Positions 33,201 to 40,207 of a stretch of DNA of 40,581 bases are shown here, one piece after another. The position numbers and the translations under genes are program-made. Every line of letters begins with the position of its first letter. Positions within the stretch are counted from its first letter, which is position 1. The stretch covers positions 1 through 40,581 of the forward strand of contig CALZHW010000015.1 of the NCBI GenBank assembly GCA_945787125.1, written 5' to 3'. This stretch comes from an uncultured Ectothiorhodospiraceae bacterium (GTDB lineage: Bacteria > Pseudomonadota > Gammaproteobacteria > S012-40). The notes below the pieces were generated by a model, which was given only the letters and a program-made list of their open reading frames with translations, had not been told where the DNA came from and did no database searches.

Positions 33201-33292
33201 TACTAACCCTTGGTGTTGTGCCGGTATTATATGCATTGTTGTTTAAGGTAAGTTACAAGGGTTTTCATTATGATGTTGAAAGTCGCTCATGA
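30206..33292 (+). CDS. RND-family efflux transporter permease
   Basis: 1028 residues, full-length AcrB-type. N-terminal TM1 (TTLVLLLVILAAGISAYLNMP), two large periplasmic loops, TM2-6 (LLQAIAVVAAVMLLSLGLRTG, ALIIALGMLVDNGIVMTES) and TM8-12 (VAAFIIMILLVAQFNSIRRPLIILATIPLGIVGVV, GIVINNAIVLLERI). In TM4 the proton-relay pair reads Asp400-Asn401 instead of Asp-Asp as in AcrB, and the Lys of TM10 is Asn926; this pattern occurs in divergent HAE-type subgroups, so proton coupling probably still works via Asp400. Substrates cannot be told. It uses protons to drive export together with the adaptor and the TolC-fusion protein upstream. GC content is visibly higher than in the flanks, which suggests acquisition as a block. 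Confidence 0.95.
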   Translation: MNITHAAIENNRTTLVLLLVILAAGISAYLNMPRDYDPGFIIRTAQVITHFPGASPERVELLVSDKLEKVVQEIPELDFVVSESRTGVSIVKVNIKESYTEMRPIWDKLRRKIEDAIGDLPDGVLGPFVNDEFGDVFGTVLTLTGEGFSYAELKQVADEARDEFLRIPEAAKVEIYGAQEERIFIEYNNARLAELGLSPYQLMQTLSSRNIVVPGGYVMLAPERIALEPSGNFESVEDVRRTIIQLPGSKEVLYLEDIAEVYRGYVDPPSSKVKSSGIPALGLAISMREGSNIIALGEKVRMVLERLQAAYPIGIEFDVITFSPDEVDKKVKDFGGNLLQAIAVVAAVMLLSLGLRTGLIVATLIPCTMVTALLVMSFFHIGLDQISLAALIIALGMLVDNGIVMTESIMVQMAAGKKVVDAAVDSATELRVPLLTSSLTTAAAFLPIYLAESTTGEYTAPLFKVVTITLLCSWILALTVVPLMCVHLLKVKKEESGFDTRFYRWYRAALQWLLHNRWLTLIAIVVIFFVAMSGMKYIPNIFFPPSDRPYYKMELKLPIGSAIERTETVVREIEGFIKSDLLASETKAGITNWVSYIGSGGPRFLLTHSPEPLSPHYGLLIINTTSSAVISELMTQLDRYTFDHFPDLVVTLKRFENGAPIENPVEIRLSGKDTDKLFTLVDQVKAKMAVIPGVKNVSDDWGRQTKKLLVKINQARARRAGVSSQDIAISLQTGLSGLELTQYREGDQIIPVVMRSVAADRQDIGKLETLAVYSQATGNSVPLKQVADIEVLWQPAKILRRDRLKTVKVGGQLEPGVTAMSAFDQLIPWLEKEQATWEVGYRYEPGGEMESSQKANKSIGEKLPVAAFIIMILLVAQFNSIRRPLIILATIPLGIVGVVIGLLVARSYFGFMTLLGIISLAGIVINNAIVLLERIKMEIEVNGLSPQYAIIEAAQRRMRPILLTTATTVLGMLPLYLGGGEMWEPMAVAIMAGLLFSTILTLGVVPVLYALLFKVSYKGFHYDVESRS

Positions 33293-33362
33293 GCTGGGTT
33301 AAGGGAGCGTGTTTCATTCTATTGTTGGCGCTATGTAGCGGTGCAATAAAACTGGATAATTA

Positions 33363-33405
33363 AGGCGAAACAAAGTAAGTGGTATTCGCTTACCTTATTT
33401 CGCCT
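33363..33405. terminator. Bidirectional terminator between the RND operon and the convergent gene
   Basis: Outer stem AGGCGAAA (33363-33370) / TTTCGCCT (33398-33405), inner stem GTAAG (33375-33379) / CTTAC (33389-33393). It is placed 70 nt after the RND stop and 8 nt before the stop codon of the convergent gene, with T/A flanks inside the stem. It serves both directions. Confidence 0.8.
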
Positions 33406-33412
33406 GTGAAGA

Positions 33413-34309
33413 TTAACGAATGCCGGTATCGCAATTGATTCTGACAAATACACTCCCTTGCTCGGGGACGACGACTTTTTTGTCCTGGCAAATTGGGAAT
33501 AAGCTCAATTCGCTGATGTCTGAGATATTGGTCCCTGGTAACACGCTCAGCTTGTCGAGCTCAATCGGAAGTGGCACAGGATCCACGGGTATTGGCTCTG
33601 GTAGAGGCACAGGAATTGGTATAACGGAAATTCTTGCAATGTGTATGACATATTCACCTGGTGGCATGTAAACATCAAACATGCCTTTTTCATTCGTGAT
33701 TGTGCTTTGTAAAATATTATTAAAACCGTCTAGCACTTGAACTCGTGCACCGACGTAAGGCTCCACACAATTCTGATCTGGGCTAATAGGGCCAGGACAG
33801 GTTGGAGATATTGTAACTACGCCGCTTAGATTGGCATCATTAATTTGGCCATGGCTAGCTTTCCCGCGCACACGCTGAGTCGAATAAGACTGGATCTGCC
33901 CATCAAGCACATCCGGGCCCTGAATGGTGGTTTTATGCGTGGTATAAATGACAAATGTTTCAAATAGTGCCGTGTCACTGATAAGATTAATGGCAGGCAG
34001 GAGTAAAGTCAGTGTGACTGTTTTAAGATCTGGTACTTGCCGCAGTGTCACTGTAACCAATTGGCCGATCTCGGTTTGCGTCACGCGGATTTGATCTCCA
34101 CTAAAGCTAAAGTCTCTTCCTGATCTACTATATTTAAACACAGGCTCAGCGTTCAAGTCTCCCGTTTGGTAGCTTATTTCTAAATTTTTGCCTGACATCA
34201 CATATTGCGTGGGTTGAACCATCGCATTGGCTGACACGACGGTGCTCATCCCCGTAATGAACGCTATGGCTATTGCAAACCAATTCAGGATAGTTAGTGA
34301 ATATCGCAT
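33413..34309 (-). CDS. Exported protein with a carboxypeptidase-regulatory/CnaB-like domain
   Basis: 298 residues. Signal peptide (LNWFAIAIAFITGMSTVVSANA). Residues 35-150 are beta-rich without a recognised family. Residues 160-225 (VVTISPTCPGPISPDQNCVEPYVGARVQVLD, TITNEKGMFDVYMPPGEYVIHIARI) form a prealbumin-like domain: CPGP-x5-C-x2-PY-x-GA plus T-x-G-x-F-x-PGxY are typical, with the two Cys probably bridged. A Pro-rich spacer (IPVPLPEPIPVDPVPLPIE) and a final small Cys-containing segment (FPICQDKK...INCDTG) follow. Such domains serve as structural or binding modules on the cell surface. Ribosome site AGGAGAA at the right distance. Ends next to the shared terminator. Confidence 0.82.
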   Translation of the reverse strand: MRYSLTILNWFAIAIAFITGMSTVVSANAMVQPTQYVMSGKNLEISYQTGDLNAEPVFKYSRSGRDFSFSGDQIRVTQTEIGQLVTVTLRQVPDLKTVTLTLLLPAINLISDTALFETFVIYTTHKTTIQGPDVLDGQIQSYSTQRVRGKASHGQINDANLSGVVTISPTCPGPISPDQNCVEPYVGARVQVLDGFNNILQSTITNEKGMFDVYMPPGEYVIHIARISVIPIPVPLPEPIPVDPVPLPIELDKLSVLPGTNISDISELSLFPICQDKKVVVPEQGSVFVRINCDTGIR

Positions 34310-34585
34310 TGTAGGGTTCTCCTAGGATTTAGTTTTGCGCGGAACTTGAATCATCAAATTAAAGCACTTCGCATACATCATTATCTTCCATGCATGTAGA
34401 TGTATCTTACTGCTAAAACTAGGCTACAATAAAATCGACCATAAGATCAATAGGAAAGATTAGGACACTTAACTATAATTCGGGAAGAACCATATTGATC
34501 CAGAAATATACATCGCTAAAATACCGTTGTAATAATTCTTCTGGTGTCAAATCTTTCCACCATCATTGAATTCACCTCAACTGTA

Positions 34586-35058
34586 TTTTTGTTTTAAATC
34601 GATCGCCACCCAACAGCCATGCTATGGTACTCCCTGATATCTCGCAGTGTCTTCTCAGCTATACGCAAACGAAATAATTGACGGTAACATTTTTGTTGTT
34701 CTTCAGCCGTTTTTCCTAATCGCTTATACAGCAAATGCGGTGTAATTAACGCATTATAGTGATAACTCGACTAGGGATATTCTGATGGATGGCTCGCCAA
34801 GTTCGCTCGTACTGGATTCGGTTCAATATAACGACTGCAAGTCAATAAGTAGCCTTCCGAATCAATCAACGTTGATTTGTAACGGCCTTCCCACAGGGCC
34901 CCGGTGCGATGATAGCTATAGTTGAAATATTGAACATAATATCGCCCTAGAGATTGCATAACGTTACTGACACCATCTTTGCTGTGCGGTGTGATGAGCA
35001 AGTGCACATGATTGGTCACAAATACATGAGCGTGTACCTCACAATCTAACTTCTTGCA
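34586..35058 (-). pseudogene. Decayed third copy of the 5445-6164 RAYT gene
   Basis: Matches the intact copy from the ATCGATCGCCACCCAAC region up to TTGCAGG, so the first 40 or so codons and the last 25 are missing. Compared with the intact gene, the Trp of SEYPWSSY is a TAG stop, 18 bases are lost between two GCATT sequences near 34760, and several substitutions occur (MTNHVHLL, YIEPNPVRA). The HUH and Tyr region is still readable (TNHVHLLITPHSKDGVSNVMQSLGRYYVQYFN). Inactive. Confidence 0.9.
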
Positions 35059-35202
35059 GGTAACCGTTCAGACCCTTACAGCTACTAAGGAATCTAGCAT
35101 AATCGCAAATAGTCAATTTCCTGCTCAAACAAACAACCGAAAAGAAAAAATAATACTTGGCAGGATTTTCGCGATTTTTTTAAAAAATCAAACCCAAATT
35201 GA

Positions 35203-35847
35203 ATGGTATCCACTCGCCGCTTGTTCGTGCATGAAGCGGCTTATAACAAACTAGTACCTCATCTAGTGCATGCCTATCAACAAGTTAAAACCGGTAACCC
35301 ATTGGAGCCAGATGTATTGATGGGACCATTAATCGATCAAGAGGCCGTAAATGCTTATCAGCAAGCGATTGAACAAGCAAAACAGCATGGCGGCAAGATC
35401 ATTTATGGTGGAAAAGTCTTGGATGAACCCGGTTTTTTTGTGGAACCCACTATTATTGAAATCACGCAACAACACGACATCGTCAAACACGAAACATTTG
35501 CCCCTATCCTCTACGTCATGCCTTATAAAAACCTCAATGACGCCATCGCACAACAAAACAATGTGCCTCAAGGATTATCATCAGCAATCTTCACCAACAA
35601 CCTGCAAAACGCCGAAATATTTTTGTCCGCACAAGGCAGTGACTGTGGCATCGCCAACGTCAACATCGGCACCTCCGGCGCTGAAATTGGTGGCGCCTTT
35701 GGTGGTGAAAAAGAAACAGGTGGTGGCCGCGAAGCCGGCTCCGATTGCTGGAAGGTTTACATGCGCCGCCAAACAAACACTATCAACTGGGAAACAGAAC
35801 TGCCCTTGGCGCAAGGCATAGAATTTAAACTAGCGAGAAAGGAGTGA
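35203..35847 (+). pseudogene. amaB: 3' fragment of an ALDH7-type aldehyde dehydrogenase
   Basis: 214 codons beginning [19 protein letters not shown] and ending in the antiquitin-family block [37 protein letters not shown], then [18 protein letters not shown]7 enzymes (alpha-aminoadipic semialdehyde dehydrogenase in lysine breakdown) have about 500 residues; this piece begins right after the catalytic Cys (family context C-T-T-x-R-R-L), so NAD-binding fold and nucleophile are both gone. The break lies near 35208. The frame itself is undamaged, so the loss is recent. The ATG at 35203 is accidental; no ribosome site. Confidence 0.9.
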
Positions 35848-35921
35848 CTCTATCGTGATCTTACCTTAGTTTAGTAGGTTCAAACTGAAGTGCGTTCTCT
35901 TATTTTAGTCCAAATTCATTT

Positions 35922-35964
35922 GCAGTTAAATTACCTCCGGCATAGCTGGAGGTAATTTAACTGC
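35922..35964. terminator. Large perfect hairpin after the ALDH fragment
   Basis: 17-bp perfect stem (GCAGTTAAATTACCTCC and its complement at 35948-35964) with a 9-nt loop, 75 nt after the ALDH stop. There is no T-run, so it may be a terminator without tail, or an unrelated palindromic element. It is symmetrical and would work on either strand. Confidence 0.5.
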
Positions 35965-36062
35965 GGTTTAGCAGAACACCCACCCAACTCTCTTTTGCAG
36001 CACCATCACCACTCTCGATTTTTAAGGCATGTACAATGCAAAACCTATCACCGCTGTCCTTA

Positions 36063-36148
36063 GTATAGCCATAAGCACGAAACAAGACCTGACCCTGATA
36101 TTTTTGTGTATAGCCATAAGCACGAAACAAGACCTGACCCCGATATTT
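36063..36148. repeat. Two 41-bp direct repeats at the left border of the ISKra4-type IS
   Basis: GTATAGCCATAAGCACGAAA and the following AACAAGACCTGACCC(T/C)GATATTT occur at 36063-36103 and 36108-36148 (45-bp period). The second copy runs into the IS terminus; the first contains a variant of the terminal 15-20 bases (CCTGACCCTGATATTTTTG). Confidence 0.85.
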
Positions 36149-37724
36149 GGGTGTAGATCAGCCACTGACAAAAAACACGGATAAAAAATTAAATATTCTA
36201 CTGAAAATAATTATCACCGAAAGCTGGAAAATAAGGCAAAGCAGTCACTTTTCATGTACATTTGAATGCGCAAACAAACCAAATGGAAAAGGACTGCTTC
36301 AATGACACTATCTCATACCATCGAAAAAACACCAAGTATTATTGATAATGTGTTACACGATTTGGACTTAGCTATTAAAAACAAAATTCAACAAGCACAA
36401 ACTGGAATAAAGTTCGAGCAAGTCGAAAAGGCGTTGCATGCAGAATTTGTGGAGGCTGAACGATTGGTGCTGGGAGAAATACTGGCACAATATGACATTG
36501 ACGTACCACTCGTCATGCTTGACGAGAAAGAATATCGGCAAGTTCTTCGATGTAAACAAACTTATACTAGCGCGGTTGGCCAGATAAGAGTAGAACGCTC
36601 TTTATATCGCGCAAAAAATGAAACACAGAGTATTTGTCCGCTGGAACTACGTGCGGGCATCATTGAAGGTTCTTGGAGTCCAAGAGCTGCAAAACAAGCC
36701 ATTCTAGTCGTATCACAACTCACACCCTATGAAGCAGCGCATATATTTAGAGAACTTGGTGGGATGCAGCCATCAAAAAGTAGCTTAGACCGATTACCCA
36801 AAAAATTAAATAGTGAATGGGAAAACAATAGAGAGCTGTTTGAATCAAAATTGAGGCGGCAAAGAAAAATACCAGAAGATGCCGTTGCTGTCGCTGTTTC
36901 TTTAGATGGTGTATTGGTACCCATGCAAGGTGGCGTTGTACTACCGGGTGATTCCCGATATGAAGAAGCCAGTTGTGGCACACTAACTTACTATGATGCG
37001 AAAGGTGAACCATTATCCATTAGACGTTATGGTCGTATGTCAGAGCATAAAAAAGTGACGTTAAAAGAATTCTTGAAAATCGAACTTAGCCACGCGATAA
37101 ATTACCAGCCGGATTTGCAAGTTGTGAAAGTTGCCGATGGCGCCAAAGATAATTGGACATTCTTAGATCAAGCGTTACCAAAGGGAATATCTGTTCTCGA
37201 TTTTTATCATGCTGCAGAGCATCTCAAAAAAGCATTTGAAATAGTCTATGGCGTGAAAAGTCTTGAAGCAACGATAGAGTTCACAAAATACCGTTCAATA
37301 TTGAGGCATGATAAGCGAGGTATTGAAAAAATAATTCAACATTTAAGCTATCAATTGAAAAAACATCCAAAAAAGGAGTCACTAAAAACAGAACTCAATT
37401 ATTTTAAAAACAACAAAAAACGTTGTCAGTATTTAACAGTCTCCGAGGCCAATTTACCGATAGGCTCTGGAATAGTAGAGGCCACCTGCAAATCACTGGT
37501 ATCTCAACGATTAAAACGATCAGGTATGTGTTGGAAAGAAAATGGAGGACAGGCGATATTAACATTTCGTGCTCTATTACAAAGTGATTTGTTTGACGCC
37601 GCGTGGGAAATGTTAAATAAGAAATATATTTCTGATATTAAGTTACCAAAAAACGTTATTCCTTTTCCTGGAAATCATCGGAAAACCGTCAGTGGCTGAT
37701 CTACACCCAAATAACGGGGTCAGG
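36133..37724 (+). mobile_element. Complete ISKra4-family insertion sequence
   Basis: Terminal inverted repeats of 37 bp at 36133-36169 and 37688-37724 with a single mismatch (outer end CCTGACCCCG, inner end GCCACTGAC). One transposase gene fills the element; its last codons and stop lie inside the right TIR. Length 1592 bp. No clean target duplication is visible because the left flank is itself repeated. Confidence 0.9.
36302..37699 (+). CDS. ISKra4-family transposase
   Basis: 465 residues. ATG at 36302 has AAAAGGA 9 nt upstream; an ATG at 36266 has none. Catalytic core with the DDE-type triad: VAVSLDGVLVPM (first Asp), VVKVADGAKDNW (second Asp), IGSGIVEATCKSLVSQRLKRSGM (Glu). Also VLDFYHAAEHLKKAF and CGTLTYYDAKGEPLSIRRYG, typical of ISKra4/UPF0236-related transposases. 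No frameshift, and both ends are intact, so the element may be active. Confidence 0.93.
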   Translation: MTLSHTIEKTPSIIDNVLHDLDLAIKNKIQQAQTGIKFEQVEKALHAEFVEAERLVLGEILAQYDIDVPLVMLDEKEYRQVLRCKQTYTSAVGQIRVERSLYRAKNETQSICPLELRAGIIEGSWSPRAAKQAILVVSQLTPYEAAHIFRELGGMQPSKSSLDRLPKKLNSEWENNRELFESKLRRQRKIPEDAVAVAVSLDGVLVPMQGGVVLPGDSRYEEASCGTLTYYDAKGEPLSIRRYGRMSEHKKVTLKEFLKIELSHAINYQPDLQVVKVADGAKDNWTFLDQALPKGISVLDFYHAAEHLKKAFEIVYGVKSLEATIEFTKYRSILRHDKRGIEKIIQHLSYQLKKHPKKESLKTELNYFKNNKKRCQYLTVSEANLPIGSGIVEATCKSLVSQRLKRSGMCWKENGGQAILTFRALLQSDLFDAAWEMLNKKYISDIKLPKNVIPFPGNHRKTVSG

Positions 37725-38164
37725 TATATTGAATCATCTTCAATTATCCGCTAGTAAAATACCTGGACATCCATGAATTAATTAAGTCAAAAAATACAAA
37801 TCGTTATTATGGCTACCCCCTAAATCATTATTTTATTTCACATTGATTGTCAAATGTTCAAATATGCCGAGTTCAATAGCATCTTCAGTCTATTTCCACC
37901 CAATATCAGTAGAGGTATATTAAACTGCTGAAAATATTGGAAATTATTGTGCACAAAGATTCTACAGCTTGAAATAAGCTGAAAAGGAATAAGCGGAATG
38001 TTCAATCTATTTTCAGGTGCCGAGTTATTAACGTATTGTTTTTGTGAGGATTAAGTTTTTTCTGTATCGATCTATTCAGAAATAGATTGAATTGAGATAG
38101 ACTGAAGGTACTATTGAATAAAACTGTTAGCTTCAGAAGAATTATCTAATTAATAGGAATAAAA
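37725..38164. promoter_or_regulatory. Upstream region of the Shedu-like gene with nested inverted repeats
   Basis: 440 AT-rich bases without a gene. TTCAATCTATTTTC (38001-38014) and GAAATAGATTGAA (38079-38091) are inverted repeats differing by one base; ATCTATT-cag-AAATAGAT lies within 38070-38087, and a variant GAGATAGACTGAA follows at 38094-38106. CAGCTT-gaaat-AAGCTG (37965-37981) is another short hairpin. Such repeated half-sites suggest a regulator of the defence gene. Confidence 0.45.
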
Positions 38165-38953
38165 ATGCAGTGGTCTAAACTTAACAATGAAAACTCTGGC
38201 ATTCTTGGTGATGTAAGGAATGAATGGGATGAGTTAATGAAAAGTGATGATATTGAAGAAAACCATCACAAATTTTTAGCTGAAAACTCTGCTATGTGTT
38301 GGGGAAGGAATGTATATTTTACAATTTCAAAATTGAATTTATTTAGCCAATATACGCCTGATTTTGTATTAGTTGACGAGAAAGGCAGTCTTGGCCTTGA
38401 GTACACATTAGTTGAAATCGAAAAGCCCAGCACTGTAACAGTCACTCAACAAGATAATCCAGCTTCAGGATTAACTCATGCTATTAAACAAATAAGGGAT
38501 TGGAAGCACTGGATAGAAAGAAACAGTCAAGATGCTGGATCTATATTCCCATCAAAATTTAGCCATGAAACCAATACTCACATTAAGTACATGCTAATAG
38601 CAGGGAGAAGGTCAAATATTTCTCATGAACAGCAAGCAGAAAGAGTTAAAGTCGCAAATGAAGTTGGCTATGATATACGTAGCTTTGATTTCATTACTGA
38701 CAATCTTAAAAGCTATTTTGCTAAAGACTTTATCATTCCAAGTTCAGATATTAACCAAGAGTATTGGGATGAAGGCTTTTTTCACAAGTTTGCAAATCCA
38801 TTCTATGAATCCATATCAAATAAAGTATGGAAAAAAATTAGTTCTTCACCAGAATTAATACGTGCGCATATGATTGGTAAAAATGTCAAACTTCTAACTG
38901 CGAACATGACTACAAATGCAAGATATGAAGTATTTAAAAAGCTAACAAGATAA
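38165..38953 (+). CDS. Shedu-like (DUF4263, SduA C-terminal) nuclease, candidate antiphage protein
   Basis: 262 residues. Ribosome site AGGAAT. Central motif: YTPDFVLVDEKG (Asp66), EYTLVEIEKPS (Glu84, Glu86, Lys87), then ASGLTHAIKQIRDWKHWIERN. PDF-x(n)-(L/V)VE(I/L)E/KxP followed by A-x2-QI-x-DW-x2-WI is the hallmark of the PD-(D/E)xK-type nuclease domain of Shedu defence proteins. The 60-residue N-terminal part is short, so this is a compact Shedu, without the long variable sensor domains of others. Low GC, flanked by an IS and by group II introns, as is usual for defence genes. The gene downstream at 39077 might be related in function, but 123 nt with an inverted repeat separate them. Confidence 0.82.
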   Translation: MQWSKLNNENSGILGDVRNEWDELMKSDDIEENHHKFLAENSAMCWGRNVYFTISKLNLFSQYTPDFVLVDEKGSLGLEYTLVEIEKPSTVTVTQQDNPASGLTHAIKQIRDWKHWIERNSQDAGSIFPSKFSHETNTHIKYMLIAGRRSNISHEQQAERVKVANEVGYDIRSFDFITDNLKSYFAKDFIIPSSDINQEYWDEGFFHKFANPFYESISNKVWKKISSSPELIRAHMIGKNVKLLTANMTTNARYEVFKKLTR

Positions 38954-39056
38954 TTAACGCAGAAAATCAGGGGCTAGGCTTACGGACTTCTCTTTGGTGA
39001 CCATTAATTATTTTGCTCCGCAAGTAGTTAATTGTTCCCCTGTTTTCTGGTTATTA
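38951..39056. repeat. Imperfect inverted repeat with bulged bases (attC-like layout)
   Basis: CAGAAAATCAGGGG (38960-38973) pairs with CCCCTGTTTTCTG (39037-39049) with one extra T; outside it TAATTAAC (38951-38958) pairs with GTTATTA (39050-39056), again with single unpaired bases. Imperfect pairing with extrahelical bases and AAC/GTT ends is how integron attC sites are built. However, the right box reads GTTATTA and not GTTRRRY, so this is only a resemblance. Confidence 0.4.
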
Positions 39057-39076
39057 AAACGTTACATGTCAATCGA

Positions 39077-39412
39077 ATGAGAAAAATCGCGAAAGTAAAA
39101 AACAATGAGTCTGTAAAGCGTTTAATGCTCTATGAAACTGAGCATGGAGTTTATTTATTCGAATATGATAGGGATAATGATTCTTCAGCAATATCAGACT
39201 ATCTTCAGGACAGCATAGAGGTAGTCTTTGAAATCGCAGAAGAAGACTACGGGGTCAAACCAGAAGAGTGGCAAGAAATTCCAGATCCACTCGAACATTG
39301 TCAAGATGATTGGATTGAACCCGTTCGTATTGTGGGGCGTGATAAGGGCAAACCTGAATGGGGTAAGCTTGAAAAATTAGTTTCTGGTAGTTGGGTTCCC
39401 ATAATTGAATAA
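39077..39412 (+). CDS. Small acidic hypothetical protein
   Basis: 111 residues from ATG 39077 (MRKIAKVKNNESVKRLMLYETEHGVYLFEYDRDND). The frame is open 45 nt further upstream, but the sequence there overlaps the inverted repeat. Features: two short strands, then an acidic helix (SAISDYLQDSIEVVFEIAEEDYGVKPEEW), then IPDPLEHCQDDWIEPVRIVGR and a Trp-containing end. No family recognised. Size, acidity and the place between an attC-like repeat and a group IIC-type intron are like integron-cassette genes. No strong ribosome site. Confidence 0.7.
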   Translation: MRKIAKVKNNESVKRLMLYETEHGVYLFEYDRDNDSSAISDYLQDSIEVVFEIAEEDYGVKPEEWQEIPDPLEHCQDDWIEPVRIVGRDKGKPEWGKLEKLVSGSWVPIIE

Positions 39413-39456
39413 AACATGTAATCGGGATAGGGAGCGCTCTAACGCCCCCTCCCACA

Positions 39457-39486
39457 GCACCGTACATACGGGTCCGTATACGGCGC
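39457..39486 (-). ncRNA. Group II intron A domain V, CGC triad
   Basis: Stem GCGCCGTA / TACGGTGC with a small distal hairpin TACG-GACC-CGTA and a 2-nt bulge. The catalytic triad position reads CGC, as known for group IIC introns, instead of AGC. A GC-rich hairpin with the 3' end (domain VI) follows at 39425-39450. Confidence 0.65.
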
Positions 39487-39542
39487 CTAGCCTGCTATTC
39501 GCAGAGATACTTCATCGGGCAAATCGAATCCATATCAAGTGT

Positions 39543-40135
39543 CTATCGGGCCGTGGCCGGATGATGAATCTTACACCATAGCGTTCGTATGGAAATGAGT
39601 CCGATCTTTTCAAAATGTGCGTTGTTTAATCCACAGTTCGTGGCCAGTGTTTTTGACAGACGCCAGTAGCTTTTACGTGATAAACCCAAGCGGATTGCAT
39701 CACCTTTACTGACGCCCAGTTTTATCAGCTCTCGAATGCAACGTCTCGGTTTACGCCACTGTTTCCAGTAACACATCCTCAGACGTCTTCTGATCCAGCC
39801 ATCGAGCTTTATCGCATCATCAAATTTCAACCCGCATCCGTAGTGCGCCATCCATCCCTGAACATATTGTTTCAGACGATAAATTCTGGACGCAATAGAA
39901 ATTCCCGGGCATCGACGCGTGATACGTTTCAGCTCCTGCTTGAAACCCTGAACTTTACATTCCAGTGTCTTCAATTTCTTACCATGAATCTTAAACCCGA
40001 GTACTGAACTTTCTTTCACATGGCTCACTTTGCTTTTAGCTTTGTTCACCTTCACTTTGAGCTTTTCCTCTAAGTATCGGCTTACACTCGCCAGCACTCG
40101 TTGAGCCGCTCGTTCTGACTTGACGAATATCGCCA
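39543..40135 (-). pseudogene. ltrA: C-terminal part of group II intron A reverse transcriptase/maturase, interrupted
   Basis: Reads LAIFVKSERAAQRVLASVSRYLEEKLKVKVN (end of the RT palm, right after the expected YADD), SSVLGFKIHGK, then the maturase X domain (ASRIYRLKQYVQGWMAHYG, IRRRLRMCYWKQWRKP, LGLSRKSYWRLSKTLATNCG) to IHHPATAR. This ending is typical of class-C-like RTs without endonuclease domain. The first codon is split by the inserted intron B: bases TG at 40135-40134 belong to a codon whose first base lies beyond intron B. If intron B splices out, the frame could be restored; the remainder is outside the window. Confidence 0.85.
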
Positions 40136-40173
40136 GTCGAGTAGCCCAAGGGAACCTCCCCCTCAGGCTCACA

Positions 40174-40207
40174 GAACCGGACGTGAACGTCTCCGCTCAT
40201 CCGGCTC
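40174..40207 (-). ncRNA. Group II intron B domain V, AGC triad
   Basis: Canonical 34-nt hairpin: proximal stem GAGCCGGA / TCCGGTTC, AGC triad at positions 2-4, distal part GCGG-AGAC-GTTC with bulge. It begins directly at the maturase stop codon (TAG followed by GAGCC). Confidence 0.88.

Larger units (their letters stand above)
39421..40135 (-). mobile_element. Group II intron A (IIC-like), 3' part, interrupted by intron B
   Basis: The 3' terminus reads CCCTATCCCGAT on the minus strand, ending at 39421, 9 nt past the stop of the small acidic gene. Inside it are domains V and VI (39425-39490) and the C-terminal part of the maturase (39543-40135). The upstream rest of the intron continues beyond intron B, outside the window. 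Confidence 0.75.

Noticed and set aside
35203..35847. Functional short aldehyde dehydrogenase
   Set aside because: It starts after the catalytic Cys and lacks the NAD-binding fold; no ribosome site.
38951..39056. Definite attC site
   Set aside because: The right-hand box is GTTATTA and not GTTRRRY; kept only as an attC-like repeat.
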